Assembly: GCF_900182735.1 (NCBI RefSeq)
Contig: NZ_FXTU01000001.1
Coordinates: forward strand, 496,001 to 560,000
DNA: 64,000 nt
Reading direction: 5' to 3'
Source: Laceyella tengchongensis
Lineage (GTDB): Bacteria > Bacillota > Bacilli > Thermoactinomycetales > Thermoactinomycetaceae
The notes below the pieces were generated by a model. The model made no database searches, was not told the origin of the DNA, and saw only the letters and a list, made by a program, of their open reading frames with translations. Below, in pieces: positions 43,139-51,919 of this stretch (position 1 is its first letter; each line of letters begins with the position of its first letter). A program made the position numbers and the translations under genes.

Positions 43139-43636
43139 TTGAGATGTCCATTTTGCAATCACAATGGCAGCCGGGTGCTGGATTCGCGTCCGGTGCACGA
43201 GGGACGTGCTATTCGCCGCCGCCGGGAGTGCGAAAAGTGTGAGCAACGCTTCACCACGTTTGAAATGGTGGAGGAGCAACCGTTGATTGTTGTCAAAAAA
43301 GAAGGAAGCCGTGAAGAATTCAGCCGAGAGAAGTTGCTTAGGGGCTTGATTCGCGCCTGTGAAAAGCGTCCAGTGCCCCTGGAACGCCTGGAATCGCTCG
43401 TAGTTGAAATCGAGCGGGCTCTGCGGCAGGCAGGAGTGACGGAAGTGCCTTCCAAGGAGATCGGGGAAATGGTGATGGAGCGGCTGATGGAAATTGATGA
43501 AGTGGCCTATGTCCGGTTTGCATCGGTCTATAGGCAGTTCAAAGACATAAATGTATTTGTGAATGAACTGGAAGAGTTGTTAAACCGTTCAAGAAATGCG
43601 TTGGCAGAAGAGAAAAAGCGGGGCGGTGCCGTATAA
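43139..43636 (+). CDS. nrdR: Transcriptional repressor NrdR
   Basis: 165 aa. Zinc ribbon (Cys3, Cys6, Cys31, Cys34) with RRRRECEKCEQRFTTFE, then an ATP-cone domain (about 48-140) that senses ATP/dATP. Represses ribonucleotide reductase genes. TTG start at 43139, 8 nt after AAAGGAGGA, and a protein beginning MRCPFC as in the family. Next to dnaB as in B. subtilis. Confidence 0.95.
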   Translation: MRCPFCNHNGSRVLDSRPVHEGRAIRRRRECEKCEQRFTTFEMVEEQPLIVVKKEGSREEFSREKLLRGLIRACEKRPVPLERLESLVVEIERALRQAGVTEVPSKEIGEMVMERLMEIDEVAYVRFASVYRQFKDINVFVNELEELLNRSRNALAEEKKRGGAV

Positions 43637-43729
43637 TTCATTGCCAAATAAGGTTTGGCTTCAAGCGTTGGTTGTATGTTACAATGATACAACCTGACTG
43701 AGGCAACATTGGTTCGAGGAGGCCGGTTG

Positions 43730-45187
43730 ATGGCGATATTCTGGAAAGATATCGGCTGGCGCTGCCGCTCGGGACGCCCTGTACACAGTGCTGATCTTAT
43801 GAGTCTCATCCATTTGTATCAACCGATGATCGGCGCATCGGCCATGTCGTTATACATGACCTTGGCGTATCAGCTTCCCCTGACCCGCGCGGGGGTATCA
43901 GAGATTCACAGTCACGCCTATCTGTTAAAGCTATGTTCGTTTAATACAGAGCAACTCTTAAAAGCGCGTCATCTGTTGGAAGGGGTGGGGTTGCTCAATG
44001 TATATGAAAGAAAAGATTCCCAACACGGCTCATTCTATGAGTATGAGTTGATCGCGCCGCTTTCTCCGGTGAAATTTTTCCAAAGCGACATATTGAGCAT
44101 GACGCTGTATCATTTCTTGGGAAAAGAAGGCTACCTTGCGGTGCGGGAGTTGTTGATTGATAAAGAATCGGTTGCCAAACAGCCGGATGGCGGCCAGGTA
44201 AAAGATATCACCAAGTCGTTTCAAGAAGTGTTTGAAAGCCTTTCTCCCGCAGATTTGGCTAGGGAAGCGGAACAAAACCGCGACACCGTCTGGTCGGGCG
44301 TGGAGGGCGATGAGAGCTTGGCGGAGGGAAAAGAACCGCAACTGCGGGAAGACATTGATTTTGCGATGTTGAAAATGCGACTTTCTTCCATTGTTGAGGA
44401 TGATTGTTGGACAAACGAATTGATGCGGGATTTGATGCAAATTCGCTTTTTGTACCAATTGGACGATTGGGCCTTGTTAAAAGCGTTGCAGAATCCCTAT
44501 GTGACCAGGCATGGGCGTATTGATGTAGATCGGTTGCGTGCTTACATTAAGAGCGAATACCGCTTGCGATTTGGGGGAGCACCGATTGTATCGCATCGAG
44601 CCGCCCCCAAAGAAGTGGAAGCGGCCACTCCGGCGACTGTGCCAACTGCCAGTTCGGAGCCGCTGTCTGAAGAAGAAAAGCATTTTCAGCAATTGGCGCA
44701 GATCTCCCCGTTGGAGTTATTGGCCTTTTACCAAGGCGGCTCCCGTATTCCCGACAGTGATGTGGAATTAGTGGAGACATTGGTCAGGGAATACGGTTTA
44801 CCGCCCGAAGTGATTAATGTGCTGTTAGAATACGTTCTCCTGAAATATGATTACCGTCTGCCGCGCAATCTGGTGGAGAAGATCGCCGGCCATTGGAAGA
44901 GACGGGGGATCAAAACGATTCAAGAGGCGTTGGAGCAAGCCCGGAAAGAAACGTGGGAGACAAACAAGAAAAAAGAAGCCCCGCGCAAATCCAAGTCTAA
45001 AGCCAACAAGAGAGAAGAAAAACTGCCGCAAGCGCTGCAATCGCAATGGGACGCCAACCAGGAGGATGAAACGGCCCTTCCCGCCTCGGAAGAGCTTGCC
45101 GACAAACAGGCGGCGATTCAAGCCAAATTGCGCCTGATGAACGAACGGTTGCAAGCCAACAAGACGGGCAAGGAGCATTTGCCATAA
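43730..45187 (+). CDS. dnaB: Replication initiation / membrane attachment protein DnaB
   Basis: 485-aa Firmicutes DnaB (DnaD/DnaB family), which with DnaD and DnaI loads the helicase at oriC. N-terminal winged helix (about 1-110, MSLIHLYQPMIGASAMSLYM in part), linker, C-terminal DnaD-like DDBH2 domain (about 335-400, with QISPLELLAFYQGG and VINVLLEYVLLKYDYRLP) and a charged Lys/Glu-rich tail. ATG 43730 follows GAGGAGG. No dnaI follows; tRNA genes do. Confidence 0.93.
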   Translation: MAIFWKDIGWRCRSGRPVHSADLMSLIHLYQPMIGASAMSLYMTLAYQLPLTRAGVSEIHSHAYLLKLCSFNTEQLLKARHLLEGVGLLNVYERKDSQHGSFYEYELIAPLSPVKFFQSDILSMTLYHFLGKEGYLAVRELLIDKESVAKQPDGGQVKDITKSFQEVFESLSPADLAREAEQNRDTVWSGVEGDESLAEGKEPQLREDIDFAMLKMRLSSIVEDDCWTNELMRDLMQIRFLYQLDDWALLKALQNPYVTRHGRIDVDRLRAYIKSEYRLRFGGAPIVSHRAAPKEVEAATPATVPTASSEPLSEEEKHFQQLAQISPLELLAFYQGGSRIPDSDVELVETLVREYGLPPEVINVLLEYVLLKYDYRLPRNLVEKIAGHWKRRGIKTIQEALEQARKETWETNKKKEAPRKSKSKANKREEKLPQALQSQWDANQEDETALPASEELADKQAAIQAKLRLMNERLQANKTGKEHLP

Positions 45188-45240
45188 ACACGTGTTTTGG
45201 CCGGGGGTTTGATAAAAATCAAAAAAACATTAAAAAAGTA

Positions 45241-45270
45241 TTGCTTTTGCATAAACCCCCGTGCTATAAT
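45241..45270 (+). promoter_or_regulatory. Promoter of the tRNA cluster
   Basis: TTGCTT (45241-45246), 18-nt spacer ending in TGC, TATAAT (45265-45270). Confidence 0.7.
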
Positions 45271-45306
45271 CTTCTTTGTCAGCAAATGATTCTCTTATTC
45301 TTAAAT

Positions 45307-45382
<76 letters not shown>

Positions 45383-45385
45383 TTC

Positions 45386-45460
45386 GCGGAAGTGGCTCAG
45401 GGGTAGAGCATCGCCTTGCCAAGGCGAGGGTCGCGGGTTCGAATCCCGTCTTCCGCTCCA
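45386..45460 (+). tRNA. tRNA-Gly (GCC)
   Basis: Acceptor GCGGAAG/CTTCCGC, anticodon loop TTGCCAA (GCC), T loop TTCGAAT, encoded CCA. Three nt after tRNA-Phe. Confidence 0.97.
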
Positions 45461-45469
45461 ATCTAATAT

Positions 45470-45558
45470 GCTGGGGTGGCGGAATAGGCAGACGCACAGG
45501 ACTTAAAATCCTGCGGTGGGTGACCACCGTGTCGGTTCGAGTCCGACCCTCAGCACCA
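45470..45558 (+). tRNA. tRNA-Leu (TAA)
   Basis: Acceptor GCTGGGG/CCTCAGC (one G-U), anticodon loop CTTAAAA (TAA), a long variable arm (GGTGGGTGACCACC) typical of Leu, T loop TTCGAGT, encoded CCA. Confidence 0.97.
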
Positions 45559-45565
45559 AATGCGT

Positions 45566-45613
45566 GCCCCCGGATGCACACGGATTGATGCCGTTGTGAA
45601 TTCGGGGGCTTTT
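45566..45613 (+). terminator. Terminator of the tRNA cluster
   Basis: GCCCCCG/CGGGGGC outer stem with a second paired part inside (CACACGG / CCGTTGTG), then TTTT. Confidence 0.8.
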
Positions 45614-45718
45614 ATTGTTGATGGAGCAGATTGTGAGCACGGGCAGACAAGGTTTTCTGTTTGTGATAACATAGCATATTGAATCGAGTTTCGACCGAAT
45701 GGTTGGAGGGTGGATAGC

Positions 45719-46831
45719 ATGTCAAACATTGATGCGATCTTGAAGCGGGCTCTGGACGGAGAACGTCTCGGGCTTGAGGATGGGATCGCTTTATGGGAAA
45801 GCAATGAGATTGAGAAGCTGGGCCAAGTGGCCAATCAGCTGATGTTAAGAAGACATCCCGAACCGATTACCACCTTCGTAGTCGGACGCAATATTAACTA
45901 CACCAACGTGTGTGACACTTATTGCCGTTTTTGCGCTTTTTACCGTGCGCCAGGCTCCAAAGAAGGCTATGTATTGCCGAATGAGATGATTTTCCAAAAA
46001 ATACAAGAGACGATCGACGTTGGCGGCACCGAAATTCTGATGCAAGGTGGAACCAACCCAGATTTGCCGCTGTCCTACTACACGGATTTGCTTCGCGAAA
46101 TCAAAAAACGGTTTCCAACGATTCATATGCACTCCTTTTCTCCAGCGGAAGTGATGAAGATGAAAGAAGTCTCCGGCTTGTCGTTGGAAGAGGTTGTGCG
46201 GGAATTGAAGGAAGCCGGGTTGGACTCTATTCCCGGAGGCGGAGCGGAAATTCTGGATGATGAAATCAGACGGAAGATCAGCCGCTTAAAAGGCTCTTGG
46301 CGGGATTGGATGGATGTGATGCAGACGGCTCAACGCCTCGGCATGACGACGACCGCTACCATGGTGATCGGCTTTGGCGAGACGTTGGAGCACCGCGTCA
46401 AGCATTTGTTGCGCATCCGGGAGGCGCAGGATCAAACCAACGGATTCTTGGCGTTCATCGTCTGGACGTTCCAACCGGACAACACCAATTTGAAGCGCGA
46501 AAAGCTGGGGGCGGAAGAATACCTCAAAGCGGTCGCTGTCAGCCGCATCATGTTGGATAACATCCCCAACTTGCAGTCTTCCTGGGTGACGATGGGACCA
46601 GAAGTGGGCAAGTTGTCCCTGCAATACGGATGCAATGATTTTGGTAGCACGATGATTGAAGAGAATGTCGTTTCGGCGGCGGGAACCACGCACAAGGTGA
46701 ACAACAACCTCATCTTGCGGCTGATTCGGGAAGCCGGCAAAATTCCGGCGCAACGCAACACCCATTATCGCATTTTGCGCGTGTTTAAGGATGACGAACA
46801 ATTCGAGCATGACTTTGTGATGCAGAACTAA
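45719..46831 (+). CDS. mqnC: Dehypoxanthine futalosine cyclase MqnC
   Basis: 370-aa radical SAM enzyme of the futalosine menaquinone pathway; cyclises dehypoxanthinyl futalosine. The iron-sulfur motif is Cys65, Cys69, Cys72 (CDTYCRFC). Family-typical blocks: GRNINYTNVC, ILMQGGTNPDLP, DSIPGGGAEIL, FIVWTFQPDNT, SSWVTMGPEVGKL and NDFGSTMIEENVV. The last block favours MqnC over MqnE. ATG 45719 after TTGGAGGG. Other mqn genes are not in the window. Confidence 0.92.
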   Translation: MSNIDAILKRALDGERLGLEDGIALWESNEIEKLGQVANQLMLRRHPEPITTFVVGRNINYTNVCDTYCRFCAFYRAPGSKEGYVLPNEMIFQKIQETIDVGGTEILMQGGTNPDLPLSYYTDLLREIKKRFPTIHMHSFSPAEVMKMKEVSGLSLEEVVRELKEAGLDSIPGGGAEILDDEIRRKISRLKGSWRDWMDVMQTAQRLGMTTTATMVIGFGETLEHRVKHLLRIREAQDQTNGFLAFIVWTFQPDNTNLKREKLGAEEYLKAVAVSRIMLDNIPNLQSSWVTMGPEVGKLSLQYGCNDFGSTMIEENVVSAAGTTHKVNNNLILRLIREAGKIPAQRNTHYRILRVFKDDEQFEHDFVMQN

Positions 46832-46897
46832 GGCGTGTCTGGTGAATCACGCGTAGCGAGGTGCTCATCGGGAAAAGATGTTTTCATCAGACATACA
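46832..46897. repeat. MITE-like hairpin repeat, copy 2
   Basis: About 66 bp. Left end GGCGTGTCTGGTGAAT, right end TTTCATCAGACATACA (inverted). It begins at the base after the mqnC stop codon. Same ends and a CGAGG-GC-C core as copy 1 at 20596. Confidence 0.5.
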
Positions 46898-46924
46898 CTA
46901 AAACAGCATGGATGCTTTAAGAAA

Positions 46925-46951
46925 ACTCCGCAACGGTTGCGGGGTTTTTTT
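46925..46951 (+). terminator. Terminator after mqnC
   Basis: CTCCGCAA/TTGCGGGG (one G-T), loop CGG, followed by seven T. Confidence 0.88.
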
Positions 46952-47086
46952 GTTTTCAATAATGGTTTGTCCGTGTGAATTGCTCAGATGTGGCAGATGC
47001 CGCGACCGCCTTTTCTTTGGATGAATAATTTAGTTTGGAAAAATTTAGAGGGCTGTCGTTTGGCAGAACCGCAAAGGGGAAACGAC

Positions 47087-48559
47087 ATGAGTGTGTTACA
47101 AATGACTGATATGAGCACGGGGCGAATGTTGTCCATCATTCGTGACGGGTTGCGGAAAACGCGGCAACCCAAAAAAGTGATCGTTGTCGGGGCTGGTATG
47201 GCCGGGTTGGTCGCCGCCTCGCTGTTGAAACAGGCGGGGCATCAAGTGAAAATCATTGAGGCCAGCTCTCGGGTAGGAGGGCGCGTATACACGCTCCGCA
47301 GTCCATTTGCCCAAGGGGAATACTTGGAAGCGGGGGCGATGCGCATCCCCAATGTCCATCAGTTGACACTGGCTTACATCAAGAAGTTTGGTTTGCCGAT
47401 CAATCCGTTTATCAATGCGACCCCCAATGACCTGATTTACACCAACGGGGTGCGGACAACGGCCAAGGAGGCTGATCGCAATCCTGATATCCTGCGGTTT
47501 CCCGTAGCGGCTATAGAAAGGGGCAAGTCCGCGGACGAATTGTTCCTGGCTGCTTCGCGGAAAATTCTCGACTTCGTCAAGCGCAATCCGAAGCGCAACT
47601 GGCCCATCGTCGTGCGCCGGTTCGACCACTATTCACTAGACACGTTTTTAAGACATAATCCGGTAGGCCCAAGACTCTCTCATCAGGCGATCGACATGAT
47701 TCAGATCATGCAAGATACCGAAGGCATTTCGCAACTTTCGTACATTCAGACCCTGCAAGCATTTCAGCTTCTTTATCAACCGAACATCCGGTTTTATGAA
47801 ATCACCGGTGGCAACGACAAGCTACCCAAAGCGTTCTTGCCTCAGTTGCGGCGGGACATCCTGTTTAACCACAAGATGACGAAGATCTCCCAACGCAATG
47901 GAACGGTCACCATCCATTCAGTGCATACGAAAACGAAACAGCCTGCCAAGACGATGGGGGATGTGGCGATTATTACTGTCCCTTATTCGCTTTTGCAATT
48001 GGTGGAAGTGGAACCCAAGCACCTTTTCTCCTACGGCAAGCGCAAAGCGATTCGCGAATTGCATTACGCACCAGCCACCAAGATCGGAATCCAGTTTAAA
48101 CGCCGTTTCTGGGAGCAGGAGGGACATTTAGGTGGCAAGATTGTGACTGATTTGCCGGTGCGCTATGCATTTTATCCCAGCCATGGCTTGGGCAAGCGGG
48201 GACCAGGCACGGTGCTGGCTAGTTATACATGGGAGGATGACGCTTTGCCCTGGAATGCGTTGAAACAGGAAGACCGAGTGCGACAAGCGTTGGAAGATTG
48301 GGCGAAGCTGCATGGGAAAAAGGTGTTTCGCGCGTTTGACACCGGAACGTCGTGGAGTTGGTCCCAGTATCAATATAGTGGCGGCGCGTTTGTGCTGTAC
48401 CGGCCTGGGCAGCAGAATGAGCTGGGTTCTCACTTGGCCAAGCCGGAGGGGAGAATCTTTTTTGCAGGCGAGCATGTATCCTCCACACCGACTTGGATTC
48501 AGGGGGCGATCGAGTCAGCGATTCGTACAGCGGTGGAAGTGCATCAATTTAAAGGATAA
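47087..48559 (+). CDS. FAD-dependent amine oxidase (L-amino acid oxidase-like)
   Basis: 490 aa, flavin amine oxidase family. FAD dinucleotide motif VVGAGMAGLVAASLL (35-40 GAGMAG), then SRVGGRVYT, and near the end RIFFAGEHVSSTPTWIQGAIESA, which contacts FAD. The substrate-binding region is closer to bacterial L-amino acid oxidases such as YobN than to monoamine oxidases by impression only. No secretion signal visible. ATG 47087 follows AAAGGGGAAAC. Single-gene unit. Confidence 0.82.
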   Translation: MSVLQMTDMSTGRMLSIIRDGLRKTRQPKKVIVVGAGMAGLVAASLLKQAGHQVKIIEASSRVGGRVYTLRSPFAQGEYLEAGAMRIPNVHQLTLAYIKKFGLPINPFINATPNDLIYTNGVRTTAKEADRNPDILRFPVAAIERGKSADELFLAASRKILDFVKRNPKRNWPIVVRRFDHYSLDTFLRHNPVGPRLSHQAIDMIQIMQDTEGISQLSYIQTLQAFQLLYQPNIRFYEITGGNDKLPKAFLPQLRRDILFNHKMTKISQRNGTVTIHSVHTKTKQPAKTMGDVAIITVPYSLLQLVEVEPKHLFSYGKRKAIRELHYAPATKIGIQFKRRFWEQEGHLGGKIVTDLPVRYAFYPSHGLGKRGPGTVLASYTWEDDALPWNALKQEDRVRQALEDWAKLHGKKVFRAFDTGTSWSWSQYQYSGGAFVLYRPGQQNELGSHLAKPEGRIFFAGEHVSSTPTWIQGAIESAIRTAVEVHQFKG

Positions 48560-48682
48560 GACAATAAAATATCTCTATTTCATAGATTTGGTTTCTCAAT
48601 TTTGATATTTTTAATATGAAACCAAATAGTAACGTTTACCAACTGTTTGCCCCTTGATAAAGAGAGAGGGAGGGAAGAATCG

Positions 48683-49321
48683 GTGGAAGGAAAAACACAT
48701 GCGGCGATTGGCATGGCCACCGGTGTGGGTTTGGCGTGCGGCATGGGTGAATCCGCTGATGTGGCGGTGTTGGGCTTGACAGTAGTGTCAGCGGTGATCG
48801 GATCGCTTTTGCCGGACATAGATGAGGATGGGAGCATGATCAACAATTTTTTGTTCCCTTCGCTTAAACGAACATACCGTTCGTTTGCGCTGGCTGCCTT
48901 GGGTGCTGTGATGGTGCTGTTTTATTTCCTCAAGGGTTTGCCCGCATGGGTGCTTTGGTTGGGGCTGTATGCCGCGGCGGTCGCTTATGTCCCCCACCGC
49001 ACCGTCACGCATTCGCTGTTGGCTTGCGCGTATGTGGGCTGGGTCGTCTATACGATCGCGCCCACATATACATGGGCGGTGGTATTGGGATATTTGTCCC
49101 ATTTAATTGCCGACACCATGACCAGCGCCGGGGTTCCTTACTTGTGGCCGTACAAGAAGCGGTTCAATCTCAAAGGGTTTGGCGTGAAAGTAAAAACAGG
49201 AGGGGCGGGTGACCGTCTCATCGGCACGGTAGCCATCATTGTGGCGGCCTTGGGCTTTGTGTATTTGGTGGGACAGGTCTTGTATGATGAGGCGCTGACG
49301 GCGGGGTGGATCTCCCCCTAA
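48683..49321 (+). CDS. YdjM-type membrane-bound metal-dependent hydrolase
   Basis: 212-aa protein of the YdjM/DUF457 family. Metal-ligand motifs: THAAIG near the start, LLPDIDEDGS, HRTVTHSLL and GYLSHLIADTMT, spread over five or so hydrophobic helices. Role unknown; some members are SOS-induced. GTG 48683 after AGGGAGGGAAG. Confidence 0.82.
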   Translation: MEGKTHAAIGMATGVGLACGMGESADVAVLGLTVVSAVIGSLLPDIDEDGSMINNFLFPSLKRTYRSFALAALGAVMVLFYFLKGLPAWVLWLGLYAAAVAYVPHRTVTHSLLACAYVGWVVYTIAPTYTWAVVLGYLSHLIADTMTSAGVPYLWPYKKRFNLKGFGVKVKTGGAGDRLIGTVAIIVAALGFVYLVGQVLYDEALTAGWISP

Positions 49322-49426
49322 GGTAGACTGGGCAGGACAAGGTCTTTCTTTGGTCAATTGAAGTATACACTTCCTTTATCTCCCATATACTATTATCAAT
49401 TTAAGGGAGGAGGAAGGAGGAGCCAG

Positions 49427-50320
49427 GTGGCTTATGTGATCTCGCTAGATCATCATGATCGTGCGAAAATCATTTGTCTGAGCGCCCATTTGAAGGAATG
49501 TGTCGCCCTTTTCCAAGAAAATGTGCTGGGTTGCCATATAGATGAATCCATATGGGGAACGCGGTATAGGTGCACCATCGGACTGGAACGCCGCAGCCGG
49601 TTTCAGGAGAGGGAATTTCGCAAACGGCTGGGGCGAGCGGTGGCCGAATTCATTTGCGAACACATGGAACCGGAAATGATCCGGCAAATCATTCAACACG
49701 AACACGGCTTGCGACAACAGGAAGAAGTGAAGCAAATTGAGGGCCGAGTGAGGCGCTTGCTTGAAACGAGCGCCTGGGAATGCGCAAAGGTGGTGTATGC
49801 CAACCGCCGGGACAAAATCGCCCGTCAAGTCAGCTCTTTTTTGAAAGGGTCGGCGGAATTGGCGATTGATGGATTCGCTCGGTTCCGGATGAAAACATAT
49901 CGCTATGTGCTGGCAACATGCGTGCAAGAAGCGTTACACGACTATTTGTTGGATCAAGAATACAAGGAATTCATCCACTTGTTGCGTTCGTTTGTGGAGG
50001 TGCAACCGCCCAAGCTGGATTTCGTCCACCTGATCCATGAAGGGAGGGGCGCATTCCGGCTGATGCAAGCGGATGGTACGCCGTTGGCATGGAAAGAGGG
50101 AAACGAAGCGTTGAACGAGATGTTTGAATTTTCCCTTTCGCGTGAGGATATGATTGTCAGCACCCTGTTGTCGATCGTTCCACAAGAAATGTGCCTGCAT
50201 ACGCAGAATCCTCAAGAAAATGTGATCCGCACCCTGATTCAGATTTTTGAGGGGCGCCTGCACCTTTGCGAAGGATGTCATCTTTGCGGACGCACGGTGC
50301 ATTGTCAGGAAGATGCGTGA
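49427..50320 (+). CDS. ytxC: YtxC-like sporulation protein
   Basis: 297-aa soluble protein matching YtxC: helical core with FLKGSAELAIDGFARFRMKTY and DFVHLIHEGRGAFRLMQADG. In Bacillus ytxC sits near dnaI and thrS; here it precedes infC. The C-terminus has a cysteine cluster (CEGCHLCGRTVHC). GTG 49427 lies in a run of GGAGG sites. Function unproven. Confidence 0.82.
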   Translation: MAYVISLDHHDRAKIICLSAHLKECVALFQENVLGCHIDESIWGTRYRCTIGLERRSRFQEREFRKRLGRAVAEFICEHMEPEMIRQIIQHEHGLRQQEEVKQIEGRVRRLLETSAWECAKVVYANRRDKIARQVSSFLKGSAELAIDGFARFRMKTYRYVLATCVQEALHDYLLDQEYKEFIHLLRSFVEVQPPKLDFVHLIHEGRGAFRLMQADGTPLAWKEGNEALNEMFEFSLSREDMIVSTLLSIVPQEMCLHTQNPQENVIRTLIQIFEGRLHLCEGCHLCGRTVHCQEDA

Positions 50321-50446
50321 TTCCGGCGTGTGACGCAGAACTGATCAGATTGGTATACATAGTGGGTGATTTTTTTCCAATTGACGCCGGTGCTGTTTTT
50401 CGGTAAGCTAATACTCGTTGATTCTAGGAAGCAACAAGCCGTATCC

Positions 50447-50476
50447 TTGACATATGACTTGTCAGTGTGCTAACAT
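50447..50476 (+). promoter_or_regulatory. Promoter of the infC operon
   Basis: TTGACA (50447-50452), 18-nt spacer ending in TGC, TAACAT (50471-50476): a good -35 plus an extended -10. Confidence 0.7.
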
Positions 50477-50482
50477 AATGAT

Positions 50483-50618
50483 ATTGTTCAAAGCAGAGGC
50501 GCCCGCTTCTCACCTGGTCGACGCGAACGCAGTTGGCAGGTTAATGGTTCGGAAGACACATTTCCTATGTTTGCGCAGGGAAATTGAATGTGGGCGTTAT
50601 CTGACGCCCACATTTTTT
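50483..50618 (+). promoter_or_regulatory. L20-type leader with attenuator
   Basis: Leader of infC-rpmI-rplT. It contains GGCGCCCGCTTCTCACCTGG, as I recall it from Bacillus L20 leaders, and ends in a perfect 9-bp terminator TGTGGGCGT/ACGCCCACA (50589-50612) with T run. In B. subtilis free L20 promotes termination here. Confidence 0.75.
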
Positions 50619-50651
50619 ATTTGCCTAAATTTTTTTTGGAGGTGGCAGGTT

Positions 50652-51167
50652 ATCAGCAAGGATCAACAACACCAAGTCAACGAGGCGATTCGCGCTCGTG
50701 AGGTTCGCTTGATTGGAGTCGACGGCTCGCAATTGGGTATCAAACCGCTCAGAGAGGCGTTGCATTTGGCGCAAGAAGCGAACTTGGATCTGGTGAACAT
50801 AGCCCCACAAGCAAAACCGCCGGTTTGTCGTATCATGGACTATGGTAAGTTCCGTTACGAGCAAAGCAAGCGGGAGAAAGAAGCTCGCAAGAACCAGAAG
50901 ATCGTTCAGATCAAAGAAGTGCGCCTGAGTCCGACCATCGAGGAAAACGATGTGAAGACCAAGCTAAACCATGTGCGCAAGTTCTTGCAAGGCGGAAACA
51001 AAGTCAAATTGTCGATTCGTTTCCGCGGTCGGGAAATCACCCACCAAGACATTGGTCGCCGCATTTTGGATCGTTTGGCCGACGAAGTGAAAGATATCTC
51101 TGATATTGAGCGCCAACCAAAATTGGAAGGCCGCCAAATGATCATGATCTTAACACCGAAACAGTAG
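50652..51167 (+). CDS. infC: Translation initiation factor IF-3
   Basis: 171 aa. NEAIRAREVRLIGVDGSQLG, PPVCRIMDYGKFRYEQSKREKEARKNQK (in parts) and the C-terminal RFRGREITH region are standard IF-3. The protein should begin near ISKDQQ, but no ATG/GTG/TTG is present there: GGAGGTGG (50638-50645) is followed by GTT ATC AGC, so ATC at 50652 is the probable start. Non-standard starts are the basis of IF-3 self-control. Confidence 0.93.
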   Translation: MSKDQQHQVNEAIRAREVRLIGVDGSQLGIKPLREALHLAQEANLDLVNIAPQAKPPVCRIMDYGKFRYEQSKREKEARKNQKIVQIKEVRLSPTIEENDVKTKLNHVRKFLQGGNKVKLSIRFRGREITHQDIGRRILDRLADEVKDISDIERQPKLEGRQMIMILTPKQ

Positions 51168-51186
51168 TTGCAAGGAGGAGCATCCA

Positions 51187-51384
51187 ATGCCAAAAATGAA
51201 AACGAAACGCGCTGCAGCAAAGCGTTTTAAGAAAACGGGTACCGGCAAAGTAAAACGCAATCACGCGTTCAAAAGCCATTTGCTTGGAGGTAAAACGGCG
51301 AAACGCAAACGTCATCTGCGCAAAGACGCTGTTATGCACTCCGGCGATGTGAAACGCATTAAACAACTGATCACATACATGTAA
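51187..51384 (+). CDS. rpmI: Ribosomal protein L35
   Basis: 65 aa, complete: MPKMKTKRAAAKRFKKTGTG start and very basic composition, as in all L35. Part of the large ribosomal subunit. Middle gene of infC-rpmI-rplT; SD AAGGAGGAGC, 19 nt after infC. Confidence 0.97.
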   Translation: MPKMKTKRAAAKRFKKTGTGKVKRNHAFKSHLLGGKTAKRKRHLRKDAVMHSGDVKRIKQLITYM

Positions 51385-51427
51385 TGTTCGCTTAGATAGG
51401 AAAGGTTTACTTCAGGAGGGATTTACA

Positions 51428-51781
51428 GTGGCAAGAGTAAAAGGTGGTACCGTAACTCGCGCTCGTCGCAAAAAGGTACTGAAACTGGCTAGAGGATATT
51501 TTGGTTCCAAACACAGACTGTTCAAAACGGCGAAACAACAAGTGATGAAATCCTTGATGTACGCTTACCGCGATCGTCGCCAACGCAAACGTGACTTCCG
51601 CAAACTGTGGATCACTCGGATCAACGCTGCGGCACGCCTGAACGGTTTGTCCTACAGCAAATTCATGCACGGCTTGAAAGTGGCTGGTGTCGACATCAAC
51701 CGCAAAATGCTGGCTGAATTGGCTGTAACCGATGCGAAAGCATTTGCTGATCTGGCTAACATCGCAAAAAACGCGAAGTAA
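51428..51781 (+). CDS. rplT: Ribosomal protein L20
   Basis: 117 aa. MARVKGGTVTRARRKKVLKL start, long basic helix and the globular tail (LNGLSYSKFMHGLK). Binds 23S rRNA early in assembly and, by analogy, the operon leader. GTG start after AGGAGGG. Followed by a terminator. Confidence 0.97.
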   Translation: MARVKGGTVTRARRKKVLKLARGYFGSKHRLFKTAKQQVMKSLMYAYRDRRQRKRDFRKLWITRINAAARLNGLSYSKFMHGLKVAGVDINRKMLAELAVTDAKAFADLANIAKNAK

Positions 51782-51802
51782 TCATACAGCAATCATAATG
51801 CA

Positions 51803-51843
51803 AAACCCCCCGGATCATGATGAACCGGGGGGGTTTGTCTTTT
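51803..51843 (+). terminator. Terminator after rplT
   Basis: AACCCCCCGG/CCGGGGGGGTT, 11-nt loop, T-rich tail TTGTCTTTTG. Confidence 0.88.
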
Positions 51844-51919
51844 GTATCGGAAACGGAGCCGATGAGGATTAAACCGATCATCAAAGGCGGTTTTTCACTC
51901 ATGACGGCAACCGCGAACT

